Notes: generated from the sequence alone by a model not told the origin. Positions 43,938 to 55,322 are shown, numbered from the stretch's first letter. The stretch is 64,000 nt of DNA from Pseudalkalibacillus berkeleyi (GCF_021608225.1 NZ_JAKIJS010000001.1:124001-188000), one strand, 5' to 3'. Numbers and translations are program-made.

Positions 43938-44927
43938 TTGTTACATCCGACAACGTGGGCAGAGTGGAGAGGAATGTATACAAACCTAGACCTCTGGACG
44001 CCAATAATAAAAGAAATATTGAAGCATGAAGGAATCTCATTCAATCACATTTCTGTATCCAAGCACCCTGGAACACATGCAGTCTTTCAGATCGATGATT
44101 CATACATACTAAAGATTTATACACCGTTAGCGCCGAACGACTTTCCTATAGAAGCCTCAATCTACAACTCATTAGCCCATTCTGATAAAGCGCATCTGTT
44201 TCCTTTAGTGATTGGACAAGGTGAAATCGATTGTCCGTCTCTATGGAATTATTTGATTATTACGATGATTAGTGGATCACCATATCGTGAAATTGAACCA
44301 CTGATGACAAAAGACGAAAAAGTTCAGATGTCCAAGAAATTGGGCACTACAATAAAGAAGTACCATTCAGTATTGTGTAATAACGTACAATTATCAAAAT
44401 GGCCTTTAGAACCTAATCAACAAAGGGTGAAAAAAGAGCTATTAGAGATAAGCCAGCTGAGTGACAAGATTATAGATAAAGTCATTGCTTTCTTAAATGA
44501 TGATCGACCATCTCATCAATCACCATTGGTTACTGTTCATGCGGATGTGACAGAGGATCATGTTTTTTTGACAAGAAAGGACCAACAATGGGTGATGACA
44601 GGATTAATTGATGTTGCGGATAGTAAACGCTCGATTAGCCTTTTGGAGTTCCCTGCAATTTGGTTCGAGCTTTTTAAAGGGGACAAAGAAATGATGCAAG
44701 CGTTTCTGAACACGTATGATTCAAACATATTGTGGAATGAAGAGACAAGAATGTCATTCATATATATGACGTTGGTTCATCAATTCGGGATAGACATGCT
44801 TCAATTGGTACTTAAACGGAAAAAGATCACATCAGTCCATACACTTGAAGAGTTATTTGAGTTAATGTGGCCTCAGTCGTTATTCATGAATCAATCTGAT
44901 AGTGCTATTTCAAAAGAACATATTTAG
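43938..44927 (+). CDS. Aminoglycoside phosphotransferase-like kinase
   Basis: A 329-residue protein of the APH/choline kinase-like superfamily. The N-lobe has YILKIYTP near residue 55, with the ATP-contacting lysine. The catalytic loop reads VTVHADVTEDHVFL near residue 197, where the common H-G-D is H-A-D, and the metal-binding motif reads GLIDVADSK near residue 220. The small-molecule substrate is unknown, and resistance should not be inferred. TTG 43938 follows GGAGGAGGAAGAG. Single gene. Confidence 0.78.
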   Translation: MLHPTTWAEWRGMYTNLDLWTPIIKEILKHEGISFNHISVSKHPGTHAVFQIDDSYILKIYTPLAPNDFPIEASIYNSLAHSDKAHLFPLVIGQGEIDCPSLWNYLIITMISGSPYREIEPLMTKDEKVQMSKKLGTTIKKYHSVLCNNVQLSKWPLEPNQQRVKKELLEISQLSDKIIDKVIAFLNDDRPSHQSPLVTVHADVTEDHVFLTRKDQQWVMTGLIDVADSKRSISLLEFPAIWFELFKGDKEMMQAFLNTYDSNILWNEETRMSFIYMTLVHQFGIDMLQLVLKRKKITSVHTLEELFELMWPQSLFMNQSDSAISKEHI

Positions 44928-45022
44928 GTCTAAATACTCCTTTTTTAAACAATATGTTTGAAAAAAATTATATTCGTGAATAGTTAAGTAACGAACATAT
45001 TACAAAAGGGGAGTTTTTACGC

Positions 45023-45253
45023 ATGAAGAATATCATTACGGGTATCATTTTAATTGCACTTAGTTTTATTAGCTTTAACTGGTGGGATGGAGTAGTCGGG
45101 TCAGCAAGCATTGTAGAATCCCAAACATCCTTATTCGTATACATATTGCCTTATGCAGCATCATTCGTATTTGGAATGGTAGGTTTAACGACAACTCTAA
45201 ACGGAATCAACACATTTCGTGATAACGAAACTCAATCACAAGAAACAGCCTAA
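45023..45253 (+). CDS. Small membrane protein, 76 residues
   Basis: Two hydrophobic segments (residues 4-18 and 40-62) joined by a WWDGVVGSASIVESQ loop, then a polar tail. It starts at ATG 45023 after AAAAGGGGAG and ends just before a strong terminator, so it is likely a real gene. No family recognised. Confidence 0.65.
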   Translation: MKNIITGIILIALSFISFNWWDGVVGSASIVESQTSLFVYILPYAASFVFGMVGLTTTLNGINTFRDNETQSQETA

Positions 45254-45271
45254 ACGAAGGCTGTTTTTTTC
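45245..45271 (+). terminator. Intrinsic terminator
   Basis: ACAGCCT pairs with AGGCTGT around a 6-nt loop, then a run of seven T residues. It overlaps the last codons of the preceding gene. Confidence 0.85.
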
Positions 45272-45424
45272 ATTTCATTTAATCTTGAATGTTGTAAGCA
45301 AACGGTCGATATGAGTGGTAAATATGCAATATGAATGTTGGGATGTTTACCATTAATTCATATGATTCCGGAGGATGAATCAAGGAAACGATAAACATAC
45401 ATCCCGAATAAATGGGGTATGATA

Positions 45425-46159
45425 ATGAGGAAAATTTCTACCGTGATGCTTTGTGCAGTTGTACTATCAGGGTGTAACAATGCAGTGACAATCTCAAAAG
45501 ATTCGTTGCAATCTTCTTCCGTTGTCAGTCAAGCTCAGAAGGCGAATCAACAGGTAAACAAGCAGGTCATGTTAAATGTACCTCTCGTGAAGCAGTTACC
45601 TGAGCTACCTAGGGGATGTGAAGTGACCAGTCTTTCTATGCTCCTTCAATATGCTGGTGTGAAGGTTAACAAAATGACATTAGCAAAGGAAGTAGCAAAA
45701 GATTCCACTCCTTATAAAGAGAAAGATGGAAACATTTATTTCGGGAATCCTAATCATGGATTTGTTGGTAATATGTATGACAAAAGGAAGCCAGGTTACG
45801 GCGTATATGATCAACCGATCGCTGAACTTGGTGAAAAGTACCTTCCTAAAAGAATCATCAACCTGACTGGATCAGATTTTAATGAGGTGATCGCTCATCT
45901 TCAGAATAAAAAACCTGTGTGGGTCATCAACAATACGTCATTCAACCACTTGCCCCCTCAACATTGGGAAGAGTGGCACACTCCACAAGGAAAAATGAAG
46001 ATCACCTACAAAGAACATTCAGTGCTTATAACCGGTTTTGATGAAACGTACGTTTACTTCAACGATCCATTACTAGGTGTTAAAAATCACAAGATACCGA
46101 AAGAACAGTTTCAAAAAGGATGGGAACAAATGGGGAGACATGCGATCACGTTTAAATAA
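45425..46159 (+). CDS. C39-like peptidase family lipoprotein
   Basis: An exported protein of 244 residues. The signal peptide ends in the lipobox LSGC near residue 18. The C-terminal domain fits the C39/YvpB-like cysteine peptidase pattern: catalytic cysteine in LPRGCEVTSLSMLLQYAGV near residue 64, and the histidine in EHSVLITGFDETYVYFNDPL near residue 200. Peptidoglycan or peptide substrates are possible. ATG 45425 is preferred over ATG 45419 because the GGGG site is 8 bp away. Confidence 0.85.
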   Translation: MRKISTVMLCAVVLSGCNNAVTISKDSLQSSSVVSQAQKANQQVNKQVMLNVPLVKQLPELPRGCEVTSLSMLLQYAGVKVNKMTLAKEVAKDSTPYKEKDGNIYFGNPNHGFVGNMYDKRKPGYGVYDQPIAELGEKYLPKRIINLTGSDFNEVIAHLQNKKPVWVINNTSFNHLPPQHWEEWHTPQGKMKITYKEHSVLITGFDETYVYFNDPLLGVKNHKIPKEQFQKGWEQMGRHAITFK

Positions 46160-46166
46160 GACAAAA

Positions 46167-46192
46167 ACAGACCAGAGATGGTCTGTTTCTTT
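46167..46192 (+). terminator. Intrinsic terminator
   Basis: ACAGACCA pairs with TGGTCTGT around GAGA, followed by TTCTTT. Confidence 0.8.
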
Positions 46193-46231
46193 GATACTTT
46201 AGGCTATTTATAATTCCAATATACCTGTCGT

Positions 46232-46699
46232 TTATTTATTAGGTTGTCCACTAAATCGAGATAATTGTTCTCGAATAAATTGTTTCGTCTCTTCAGAATC
46301 AGCGGAAGCATAGGAGTCCAGTAATTCGTTGATTTGATCTTGTCTGATACCATTACTCCACATGACATAGGAACGATATTCAGTACTCTTCAAATATTTC
46401 TTTAGCATATTGTATTCAGGACCAAAATAATAAGTCAGATCACAATGGAATTCAGTAAAATCCTTTAGATCAACAGCAAGGATGGTGTCATCTAACAGGT
46501 ACATACTCGCACTTTTCTTTCTCATTAAGATGGGTACTGCATATAGCTCATGCTCGTCTAATACACCATGTGATGTTGGTAGGAATAAATAAGGTGTATG
46601 ATCAATATCTAATCCTACAAAAAAATCAGCGGCAGATTCGTGAATAGTAGGCTGGCGTAACATCGTACATTGAACCATTAATCGTTGAGTTTCAATCAT
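46232..46699 (-). CDS. Hypothetical protein, 155 residues
   Basis: Soluble protein with a good AGGGGGAG site before ATG 46699. No signal peptide or membrane segment. Segments such as HTPYLFLPTSHGVLDEHELYAVPI and DLTYYFGPEYNMLKKYLKSTEYRSYVMWSNG suggest a compact alpha/beta fold. I recognise no family or motif. It is convergent with the C39-like gene and divergent from hut. Confidence 0.7.
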   Translation of the reverse strand: MIETQRLMVQCTMLRQPTIHESAADFFVGLDIDHTPYLFLPTSHGVLDEHELYAVPILMRKKSASMYLLDDTILAVDLKDFTEFHCDLTYYFGPEYNMLKKYLKSTEYRSYVMWSNGIRQDQINELLDSYASADSEETKQFIREQLSRFSGQPNK

Positions 46700-46821
46700 T
46701 TCGGCTCCCCCTCAATTTTTCGATTATAAGTATCAACAGAATGTCCACATACACGGCCTTTTATACATTTAAATGGAAGTTTAATAGAGTTCAGTGACAG
46801 CTTGTCCAATTTCAATGGTCA

Positions 46822-46851
46822 TTGACAATAGCTCGTGATAACGTTTACACT
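46822..46851 (+). promoter_or_regulatory. hut promoter overlapped by cre site
   Basis: TTGACA (46822-46827), an 18-bp spacer and TACACT (46846-46851). TGATAACGTTTACA (46836-46849) fits the cre consensus TGWNANCGNTNWCA completely and covers the -10 region, so CcpA should repress hut in the presence of preferred sugars. Confidence 0.75.
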
Positions 46852-46880
46852 AAGAATACTATTAGAGAAGTGAGAAAATT

Positions 46881-47027
46881 ATGAAAGAAGTTGAGAAAAA
46901 TGCGAGATTTATTTTTGCATTGGGATCACTTAAGCGCAAATCATATACTAGAAAGCAAGCCGTTGTCCGGTTGAAAAAATCGGGACAGCGGCTTTTTTTG
47001 TTGGATTTTATCTCGCTAAATTGGTAG
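46881..47027 (+). CDS. Possible leader peptide of hut operon, 48 codons
   Basis: An ORF starting MKEVEKNARFIFALG after GAGAAGTGAG, running across the leader terminator (46957-46999) and ending 29 bp before hutH. It contains no histidine codon, so simple histidine attenuation is unlikely. Translation through the hairpin could itself prevent termination. Whether it is translated is unknown. Confidence 0.35.
   Translation: MKEVEKNARFIFALGSLKRKSYTRKQAVVRLKKSGQRLFLLDFISLNW
46957..46999 (+). terminator. Leader terminator (attenuator) of hut operon
   Basis: AAGCCG-TGTCC pairs with GGACA-CGGCTT around a 10-14-nt loop, followed by seven T residues, between the hut promoter and hutH. In B. subtilis a comparable hairpin is controlled by HutP. 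No hutP gene is seen here. Confidence 0.8.
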
Positions 47028-47055
47028 TGCATTAGGAAAAAGGGGGTAATCATAC

Positions 47056-48561
47056 TTGATAACGTTAACGGGAAATACGTTGACCTTAAAGGATATTTAT
47101 CATGTTTTGTATGAAGGAGAAGAGGTTCAAGCCTCAAGTGAAAGCTTAGAAAATGTTAAAGTGAGCCGCAAATCAGTTGAGAAAATTCTTTCTGATCATA
47201 GGGTTGTTTATGGAATAACAACAGGGTTTGGAAAAATGAGTGACGTATGGATTGCACCTGATCAAGTTGAGGACCTCCAGCTGAACTTAATCCGAAGCCA
47301 TGCTTGTGGGATTGGAGAACCGTTCCCGGAAATCGTCAGTCGTGCGATGTTGTTACTTCGCGTCAATGCATTATTAAAAGGATTCTCTGGTGTACGAGTC
47401 GAGGTTATTCAACAGCTCATAGATTGTCTGAACAAAGGGATTCACCCAATCGTTCCTCAACAAGGTTCACTAGGCGCAAGTGGGGATTTAGCACCGTTGT
47501 CACATCTTGCACTTGTTTTATTAGGTGAAGGTGAAGCTTTTTATAAAGGGGAGCGCATTGAAGGAAAGGAAGCATTACAAAGAGAAAATCTTGAACCGAT
47601 TGTGTTAAGTGCTAAGGAAGGTCTCGCTCTGATCAACGGAACACAAGCGATGACGGCGATGGGAGTTGTCGCATATTTGGAAGCTGAAAAGCTCGCTTAT
47701 CAATGTGAGCTCATTTCGTCTATGACGCTTGAAGGATTGAGAGGGATTTCTGACGCATTTGACGAAGATATCCACCTTGCAAGAGGCTATCCAGAACAAG
47801 TCGGGGTCGCCCAGCGGATTCGGATGTATATCAAGGAAAGTGAGCTCATTACTGAGCAAGGGGAAGTGCGGGTTCAAGATGCATACTCGTTAAGATGTAT
47901 CCCTCAAGTACATGGTGCGAGCTGGCAGACGTTGAACTATGTTAAAGAAAAACTCGAGATCGAAGTCAATGCTGCGACTGATAATCCATTAATTTTCGAT
48001 TATGGGAAAAAAGTCATATCAGGTGGGAACTTCCATGGTCAGCCAATTGCTTTAGCAATGGATTTCTTAGCGATTGCCGTCGCAGAGCTTGCGAATATTT
48101 CTGAAAGACGGATCGAACGTATGGTCAATCCTCAGCTCAGTGATTTGCCAGCCTTTCTTTGTGCAAATCCTGGTGTCGAATCAGGCGCAATGATTTTACA
48201 ATATGCAGCAGCTTCACTTGTTTCAGAAAATAAAACGCTCGCGCACCCAGCTTCGGTCGATTCAATACCGTCGTCTGCTAACCAGGAGGATCATGTCAGC
48301 ATGGGAACAATCGGTTCCAGGCATGCTTATCAAATCATCCAAAATACGAGATACGTCTTGGCGACGGAATTGTTCTGTGCGATGCAAGCTGTCGAGTTTA
48401 GAGGAATCGATCAGATGGCGCCAAGAACGCGTAAAGCCTATGACCATGGCAGAAAGGTTGCCGCAAGCATTACAGGAGATCGTGTCTTTGCTAAAGACAT
48501 TGAAAAGCTGTCCAACTGTCTAAAAGAAGATCATTGGAATGGCATACTCATCACTCAATAA
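47056..48561 (+). CDS. hutH: Histidine ammonia-lyase
   Basis: First enzyme of histidine utilisation, converting L-histidine to urocanate and ammonia. It has 501 residues. The MIO prosthetic group forms from A141-S142-G143 in [15 protein letters not shown]. Other family motifs are [11 protein letters not shown] near residue 54 and the [17 protein letters not shown] segment near residue 410. TTG 47056 is supported by AGGGGG at 9 bp. First structural gene of hutHUIG. Confidence 0.96.
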   Translation: MITLTGNTLTLKDIYHVLYEGEEVQASSESLENVKVSRKSVEKILSDHRVVYGITTGFGKMSDVWIAPDQVEDLQLNLIRSHACGIGEPFPEIVSRAMLLLRVNALLKGFSGVRVEVIQQLIDCLNKGIHPIVPQQGSLGASGDLAPLSHLALVLLGEGEAFYKGERIEGKEALQRENLEPIVLSAKEGLALINGTQAMTAMGVVAYLEAEKLAYQCELISSMTLEGLRGISDAFDEDIHLARGYPEQVGVAQRIRMYIKESELITEQGEVRVQDAYSLRCIPQVHGASWQTLNYVKEKLEIEVNAATDNPLIFDYGKKVISGGNFHGQPIALAMDFLAIAVAELANISERRIERMVNPQLSDLPAFLCANPGVESGAMILQYAAASLVSENKTLAHPASVDSIPSSANQEDHVSMGTIGSRHAYQIIQNTRYVLATELFCAMQAVEFRGIDQMAPRTRKAYDHGRKVAASITGDRVFAKDIEKLSNCLKEDHWNGILITQ

Positions 48562-48592
48562 ATCTGAATAAAAAATAGATGGAGGAATGAAC

Positions 48593-50269
48593 ATGAAGAA
48601 AATCCAAGCGCCTAGAGGTACAGAGTTGAACACGAAAGGATGGGTTCAAGAAGCAGCTCTACGAATGTTGATGAATAACCTGGACCCTGAAGTAGCAGAA
48701 AACCCTGATGAATTGGTTGTTTATGGAGGGATCGGTAAAGCTGCGCGAAACTGGGAAAGCTTTGATGCGATTGTCAATTCATTAAAAACTTTGGAGAACG
48801 ATGAAACGTTGATGGTCCAATCCGGAAAGCCAGTAGCAGTGTTCAAGTCTCACGAAAATGCGCCACGTGTATTAATTGCAAATTCGAATCTAGTTCCAGC
48901 ATGGGCGAACTGGGAGACGTTCCGAGAGCTCGAAAATAAAGGGCTCATGATGTACGGTCAAATGACGGCGGGAAGCTGGATTTATATCGGTACACAAGGA
49001 ATTTTACAAGGTACGTATGAAACGTTTGCTGAAGCAGCTCGAAAGCACTTTAATGGTACGCTTGCCGGAACATTAACGGTCACTGCTGGCCTTGGCGGTA
49101 TGGGTGGTGCTCAACCACTTGCTGTCACAATGAATGATGGGGTTGTTATTGCGGTTGAATGTGATCCGCACCGAATTGAGCGAAGAATCGAAACACGTTA
49201 TTGCGATACGAAGGCTGACTCCCTTGATGAAGCGTTAAAGCTTGCGAAAGAGGCGATGGCGAAGAAGGAACCGTTATCAATAGCACTACTTGGTAACGCG
49301 GCTGAAATTTTACCGGAGCTCGTTAAGCGTAATGAAATTCCTGATCTCGTAACGGATCAAACGTCTGCACACGACGTGTTGAATGGCTATCTTCCAATCG
49401 GATTCACGCTAGAAGAAGGGGCAGAGCTAAGAAAACGAGATGCCGACACGTATATACAAAAAGCTAAAGAAAGCATCAAGCAGCATGTCGAAGCAATGGT
49501 TGACCTCCAAAAAGCAGGCGCAGTCACATTCGACTATGGAAACAACATTCGACAAGTAGCGAAGGATGAAGGATTTGAAGAGGCATTCGCATTCCCAGGC
49601 TTCGTTCCAGCGTTCATCCGACCGATGTTTTGTGAAGGTAAAGGACCTTTCCGCTGGGTTGCTCTTTCAGGTGATGAAAAGGACATTCACGCAATTGATG
49701 AAGCGATTTTACAAGAATTTTCCCATGATGAGCATTTATGCAAATGGATCAAAATGGCGCAAGAAAAAGTGGCATTTCAAGGACTACCTTCACGTATTTG
49801 CTGGTTAGGTTATGGAGATCGTGCCAAGCTAGGAAAGATCATCAATGAAATGGTCGAAAGCGGGAAAGTGAGTGCCCCAATCGTCATTGGTCGTGATCAT
49901 CTTGATTGTGGTTCCGTTGCTTCTCCTAACCGAGAAACGGAGGCGATGAAGGATGGTAGTGACGCAATTAGTGACTGGCCGATATTGAACGCTATGATTA
50001 ATGGCGTCAATGGTGCAAGCTGGGTATCTGTCCATCACGGTGGTGGAGTAGGTATGGGCTATTCACAACACGCTGGAATGGTAATCGTTGCTGACGGTAC
50101 GAAGGAAGCTGCAGCTCGACTTGAGCGCGTGTTAGCATCTGACCCTGGAATGGGTGTAGCGCGTCATGCTGATGCGGGTTATGAACTTGCAGTGGATACT
50201 GCTAAAGAAAGAGGAGTCCGCATCCCAATGTTAGAAGTGGACAAAGTGAGCGAAAGGAGTGGCCAATAA
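48593..50269 (+). CDS. hutU: Urocanate hydratase
   Basis: NAD-dependent hydration of urocanate to imidazolonepropionate. It has 558 residues. Recognised from [50 protein letters not shown] (NAD region, near residue 165) and the C-terminal [17 protein letters not shown] and [18 protein letters not shown] 48593 fits the GATGGAGGA site; ATG 48587 is too close. It lies 31 bp after hutH and abuts hutI. Confidence 0.97.
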   Translation: MKKIQAPRGTELNTKGWVQEAALRMLMNNLDPEVAENPDELVVYGGIGKAARNWESFDAIVNSLKTLENDETLMVQSGKPVAVFKSHENAPRVLIANSNLVPAWANWETFRELENKGLMMYGQMTAGSWIYIGTQGILQGTYETFAEAARKHFNGTLAGTLTVTAGLGGMGGAQPLAVTMNDGVVIAVECDPHRIERRIETRYCDTKADSLDEALKLAKEAMAKKEPLSIALLGNAAEILPELVKRNEIPDLVTDQTSAHDVLNGYLPIGFTLEEGAELRKRDADTYIQKAKESIKQHVEAMVDLQKAGAVTFDYGNNIRQVAKDEGFEEAFAFPGFVPAFIRPMFCEGKGPFRWVALSGDEKDIHAIDEAILQEFSHDEHLCKWIKMAQEKVAFQGLPSRICWLGYGDRAKLGKIINEMVESGKVSAPIVIGRDHLDCGSVASPNRETEAMKDGSDAISDWPILNAMINGVNGASWVSVHHGGGVGMGYSQHAGMVIVADGTKEAAARLERVLASDPGMGVARHADAGYELAVDTAKERGVRIPMLEVDKVSERSGQ

Positions 50270-52472
<2,203 letters not shown>

Positions 52473-52477
52473 GAAGA

Positions 52478-52523
52478 GACCTGAGAATTTGGGAGAGTAT
52501 TTTGCCCAATTCTCAGGTTTTTT
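52478..52523 (+). terminator. Intrinsic terminator of hut operon
   Basis: ACCTGAGAATTTGGG pairs with CCCAATTCTCAGGT around an 11-12-nt loop, followed by six T residues. Confidence 0.92.
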
Positions 52524-52524
52524 G

Positions 52525-52680
52525 GATGGAATGGGTGCTCGGTGGCGAGAGAATGTGTCTGCGGAGCACTCAAAGAGTTGGAATGGGTGCTCGGTAGCGA
52601 GGGGTTGTGTCTACGGAGCACTCATAGAGGTCGTATGGATGCTCGGTAGGGAGGGAATGGGTCTACGGAGCACTCATAGA
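52525..52680. repeat. 52-bp tandem array, family A (3 units)
   Basis: Three units with stems at 52535, 52587 and 52639, exact 52-bp period. Each folds: GTGCTC-G-GTAG (5' arm) pairs with CTAC-G-GAGCAC (3' arm), leaving one internal G-G mismatch and a 13-nt loop; the hairpins span 35 nt. In unit 1 the inner arm is GTGG opposite CTGC, still pairable through G-U wobbles. Unit 3 starts ATGCTC. It lies after the hut terminator. Confidence 0.88.
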
Positions 52681-52691
52681 GTTGTTTTTCA

Positions 52692-53211
52692 ATCCGCGGT
52701 AGGAGCGAAATCCGAATATGGCGGACAGAAAGAGGTGGATTCGATCCGCGGTAGGAGCGAAAACCGAATATGGCGGACAGAAAGAGGTGGATTCGATCCG
52801 CGGTAGGAGCGAAAACCGAATGTGACGGACAGAAAGAGGAGGATTCGATCCGCGGTAGGAGCGAAAACCGAATGTGACGGACAGAAAGAGGTGGATTCGA
52901 TCCGCGGTAGGAGCGAAAACCGAATATGACGGACAGAAAGAGGAGCATTCGATCCGCGGTAGGAGCGAAAACCGAATATGGCGGACAGAAAGAGGTGGAT
53001 TCAATCCGCGGTAGGAGCGAAAACCGAATATGACGGACAGAAAGAGGTGGATTCGATCCGCGGTAGAAGCGAAAACCGAAAATGGCGGACAGAAAGAGGT
53101 GTATTCGATCCGCGGTAGGAGCGAAAACCGAATATGGCGGACAGAAAGAGGAGCATTCGATCCGTGGTAGGAGCAAAACCCGAATATGGCGGACAAAAAA
53201 AGGGACAGCTT
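52692..53211. repeat. 52-bp tandem array, family B (10 units)
   Basis: Ten units begin at 52692 and every 52 bp to 53160, with few substitutions. Core sequences are ATCCGCGGTAGGAGCG, AAAACCGAATATGGCGGAC and AGAAAGAGGTGGATTCG. Each unit can form TCCGC-G-GTA paired with TAT-G-GCGGA, the same layout (stem, G-G mismatch, inner stem) as family A. The phase continues from family A within 1 bp. Long minus-strand frames through the array are by-products of its composition. It fills the hutG/ABC convergent gap. Confidence 0.9.
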
Positions 53212-53230
53212 CATATATCCGAGCACAAGA

Positions 53231-53262
53231 AAAGCTCAGAGCGATCACCTCTGAGCTTTTGA
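53231..53262. terminator. Terminator after the 52-bp arrays
   Basis: AAAGCTCAGAG (53231-53241) pairs with CTCTGAGCTTT (53249-53259) around a 7-nt loop. It lies directly after the ABC ATPase stop on the minus strand and has short T-runs on both sides. Confidence 0.8.
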
Positions 53263-53267
53263 ATTAA

Positions 53268-53957
53268 CTAAGCGTATATTTTATTCATCCATTCAACAAT
53301 CCCCATACCATGTTCACTTCGGAGTTCTTCAACATTATGGTGTCCAATAATGTCGCCACTTTTTATCGCAACGACTTCATCAAGAACCGTTTCGATTTCT
53401 CTGATTTCATGGGTCGTGATTAGAACGATTTGATTCTCCAAATCGATAAAGGAGATTAGTCCTTTGACGATAGAATCCCGTACCATAGGATCAAGTCCAG
53501 AAAGAGGTTCATCCATTAGAATCACGGGTACTTCTCGGGCAAGGTTCAATACGATCTTCAACCGTCCACGGTTCCCTTTGGACAAGTGCTTTAATTTTGC
53601 ATTTCGATCTAATTTCATATACGATCGAATATCCTCTGCTTTCTCCTTATTGAAATCTGAGAATTGCGATGCATAGAAATCAATCGTCTGTCCAACATTG
53701 TAAAATCCGTAGTATTCGTCAAGCTCAGATAGATAGGATACTTGATTAGCGATTCGTCGATTGACTTCAACACCATTAACTGTAACTGAGCCTTGTGTTG
53801 GTTGGATGAGTCCAGCAATCAATTTTAGAGTAGTAGATTTTCCGCTTCCATTCTCACCGACAAGACCGATGATTTTTCCTTTATCCAGCTCTAAATCTAC
53901 ATTTTTTAAAGCGGCTTTTGTCATATATTTTTTTGTTACGTTGTTTAATTTGATCAT
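53268..53957 (-). CDS. ABC transporter ATPase (YtrB-like)
   Basis: A 229-residue ATPase with Walker A GLVGENGSGKSTTLK near residue 33, LSKGNRGRLKIVLNLAR signature near residue 128 (a degenerate LSGGQ reading LSKGN) and Walker B VILMDEPLSGLD. This K for G change occurs in the YtrB/YhcH-type group. Co-encoded with a GntR regulator and an ABC-2 permease, as in cell-envelope-stress ytr-like operons. It overlaps the GntR gene by 4 bp. Confidence 0.88.
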   Translation of the reverse strand: MIKLNNVTKKYMTKAALKNVDLELDKGKIIGLVGENGSGKSTTLKLIAGLIQPTQGSVTVNGVEVNRRIANQVSYLSELDEYYGFYNVGQTIDFYASQFSDFNKEKAEDIRSYMKLDRNAKLKHLSKGNRGRLKIVLNLAREVPVILMDEPLSGLDPMVRDSIVKGLISFIDLENQIVLITTHEIREIETVLDEVVAIKSGDIIGHHNVEELRSEHGMGIVEWMNKIYA

Positions 53958-54337
53958 GAATGTTGATCCCCTTTCTCTTCACGGAGATATTCCTGCAAAC
54001 CAGCTTCTATTTCACCATGCGTATAGCCCATTTCACGCATTCCTTTTACGAAATGAGAAAGCCTCTCTTGTTTTAGCCGATCGCGCATTTCATTCAATAC
54101 TTCTTGATCGTCTGTTACGAATGTACCTTGACCTCGTCTTGTCTCCACGATCTTCATCGCCTCCAGTTCTCGGTAAGTCCGTTGAACGGTATTGGGGTTT
54201 ACGTTGACTTGTAAGGCAAGTTCTCTAACTGAAGGAAGTTTATCTCCAGGTACAAGTTCCCCACGTAAAATTTGTTGATTAATCCGATCAGCCAACTGAC
54301 TGTAGATCGGTTGAGTGGATTGAAAGTTGTCTGTCAT
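53954..54337 (-). CDS. GntR family regulator (YtrA subfamily)
   Basis: A 127-residue repressor with the GntR winged helix (PIYSQLADRINQQILRGELVPGDKLPSVRELALQVNVNPNTVQRTYRELEAMKIVETRRGQGTFV, residues 9-74). A short C-terminal dimerisation tail follows, the hallmark of the YtrA subfamily. It likely controls the operon by binding the perfect palindrome at 55169-55202. It sits between the permease and ATPase genes rather than first, unlike B. subtilis ytrA. Confidence 0.9.
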   Translation of the reverse strand: MTDNFQSTQPIYSQLADRINQQILRGELVPGDKLPSVRELALQVNVNPNTVQRTYRELEAMKIVETRRGQGTFVTDDQEVLNEMRDRLKQERLSHFVKGMREMGYTHGEIEAGLQEYLREEKGDQHS

Positions 54338-54340
54338 GTC

Positions 54341-55141
54341 TTACACCTCAACTTTACGTTCGAGCATCCAGCTTGCAACAAGAAACATACCGATTGCAAA
54401 TAAAATACCGAAGACATATTGACCAATGTAAATACTCATTTCTCCCATTTCAGAGGAAAATTGCCCGCCTTCACTTGTAAAATCAGTATTAATTTCTAGG
54501 GATTTCAATAGGTTAGCACCATTGATCTCGCCCCACATCGTAAGTTTTTCGTAAATCCAAGAGTTGGTAAACCATCCATAAATCGTAGAGGAAACAATAA
54601 CAAAGATGAATGTCGTTACAAAGCTAAGGAAATTTCCCGTGAATCGGTTCATAACCAAGAAGACCATCCAAAAGAATAGGAACCAAATCGCTAAATCCAG
54701 TGCAAACATAAAGAAGTGTACGACACCTAGAAATCCAAATTGTTTAATTTGGACCCACGGAACCATATTGGTTAATTCTGGAGACAGGTTTGCAGCAATT
54801 AATGTTAGGGATCCGGTAATTAATAAAGTGATTGCCATGAATACTAATCCTGAAACAACCTTTGCTAAGAGAAGTGAGTAAGCTGGAAGTGGATTATGCA
54901 ACCATAGATGAAGCTTTTTCCGTTCTGCATTCATGCTGAAGAAAAGATAATAAATAAGGTAAAACATTAGCATCCCAGTAGCTGTTATTGAAACACCTAC
55001 AACTGCTTCCCACGGATAACCTGCTCGATATCCAAAATACGATGCAATTCCAATAATAATAATATAAGCAATGACAGGGATCATAAAGGCTGGTAAACCT
55101 AAACGTAATTCTTTTTTCGTCAAACTGAGCCAAGCATTCAA
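54341..55141 (-). CDS. ABC-2 type permease protein
   Basis: A 266-residue membrane protein with about six hydrophobic helices, encoded first in the operon. Segments such as MPVIAYIIIIGIASYFGYRAGYPWEAVVGVSITATGMLMFYLIYYLFFSMNAERKKLHLWLHNPLPAYSLLLAKVVSGLVF fit ABC-2 permeases. The partner ATPase is encoded at 53268. Function is inferred as envelope stress or antibiotic efflux from the ytr-like arrangement; cargo unknown. Confidence 0.8.
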   Translation of the reverse strand: MNAWLSLTKKELRLGLPAFMIPVIAYIIIIGIASYFGYRAGYPWEAVVGVSITATGMLMFYLIYYLFFSMNAERKKLHLWLHNPLPAYSLLLAKVVSGLVFMAITLLITGSLTLIAANLSPELTNMVPWVQIKQFGFLGVVHFFMFALDLAIWFLFFWMVFLVMNRFTGNFLSFVTTFIFVIVSSTIYGWFTNSWIYEKLTMWGEINGANLLKSLEINTDFTSEGGQFSSEMGEMSIYIGQYVFGILFAIGMFLVASWMLERKVEV

Positions 55142-55168
55142 TGGAAACCCTCCTACTATTGTGTTTGA

Positions 55169-55202
55169 GTACTAGTGTACTAATTAAATAATACACTAGT
55201 AC
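55169..55202. promoter_or_regulatory. GntR operator palindrome
   Basis: GTACTAGTGTA (55169-55179) and TACACTAGTAC (55192-55202) form a perfect 11-bp inverted repeat with a 12-bp AT-rich centre, 28 bp upstream of the permease start. The sequence resembles YtrA-subfamily operators. Confidence 0.8.
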
Positions 55203-55260
55203 AAACTTGGTGGTCAATAGATATTTACCTAAATTTTGAAAATGAATTTTTCCAATAAAA

Positions 55261-55284
55261 AAGAGTCGTCAATAGACGACTCTT
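55261..55284 (-). terminator. Intrinsic terminator of glutamate dehydrogenase
   Basis: On the minus strand AAGAGTCGTC pairs with GACGACTCTT, followed by TTTTTT. Confidence 0.88.
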
Positions 55285-55322
55285 AAATTTATGGCTTCCT
55301 CAAAAATATGAAAAGCTATTTT

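Noticed and set aside
44928-45022. Possible short RNA or gene in the gap before the 76-residue protein
   Set aside because: Only a T-rich leader and a ribosome site were seen; nothing structured.
52525-53211. CRISPR array
   Set aside because: Units repeat end to end without unique spacers, and no cas genes are present.
52622-53248. Long minus-strand frames of ~200 residues with SVRHIRFSLLPRIE-like repeats
   Set aside because: They arise from the 52-bp array being translated in overlapping frames; two frames are open together and have no ribosome site.
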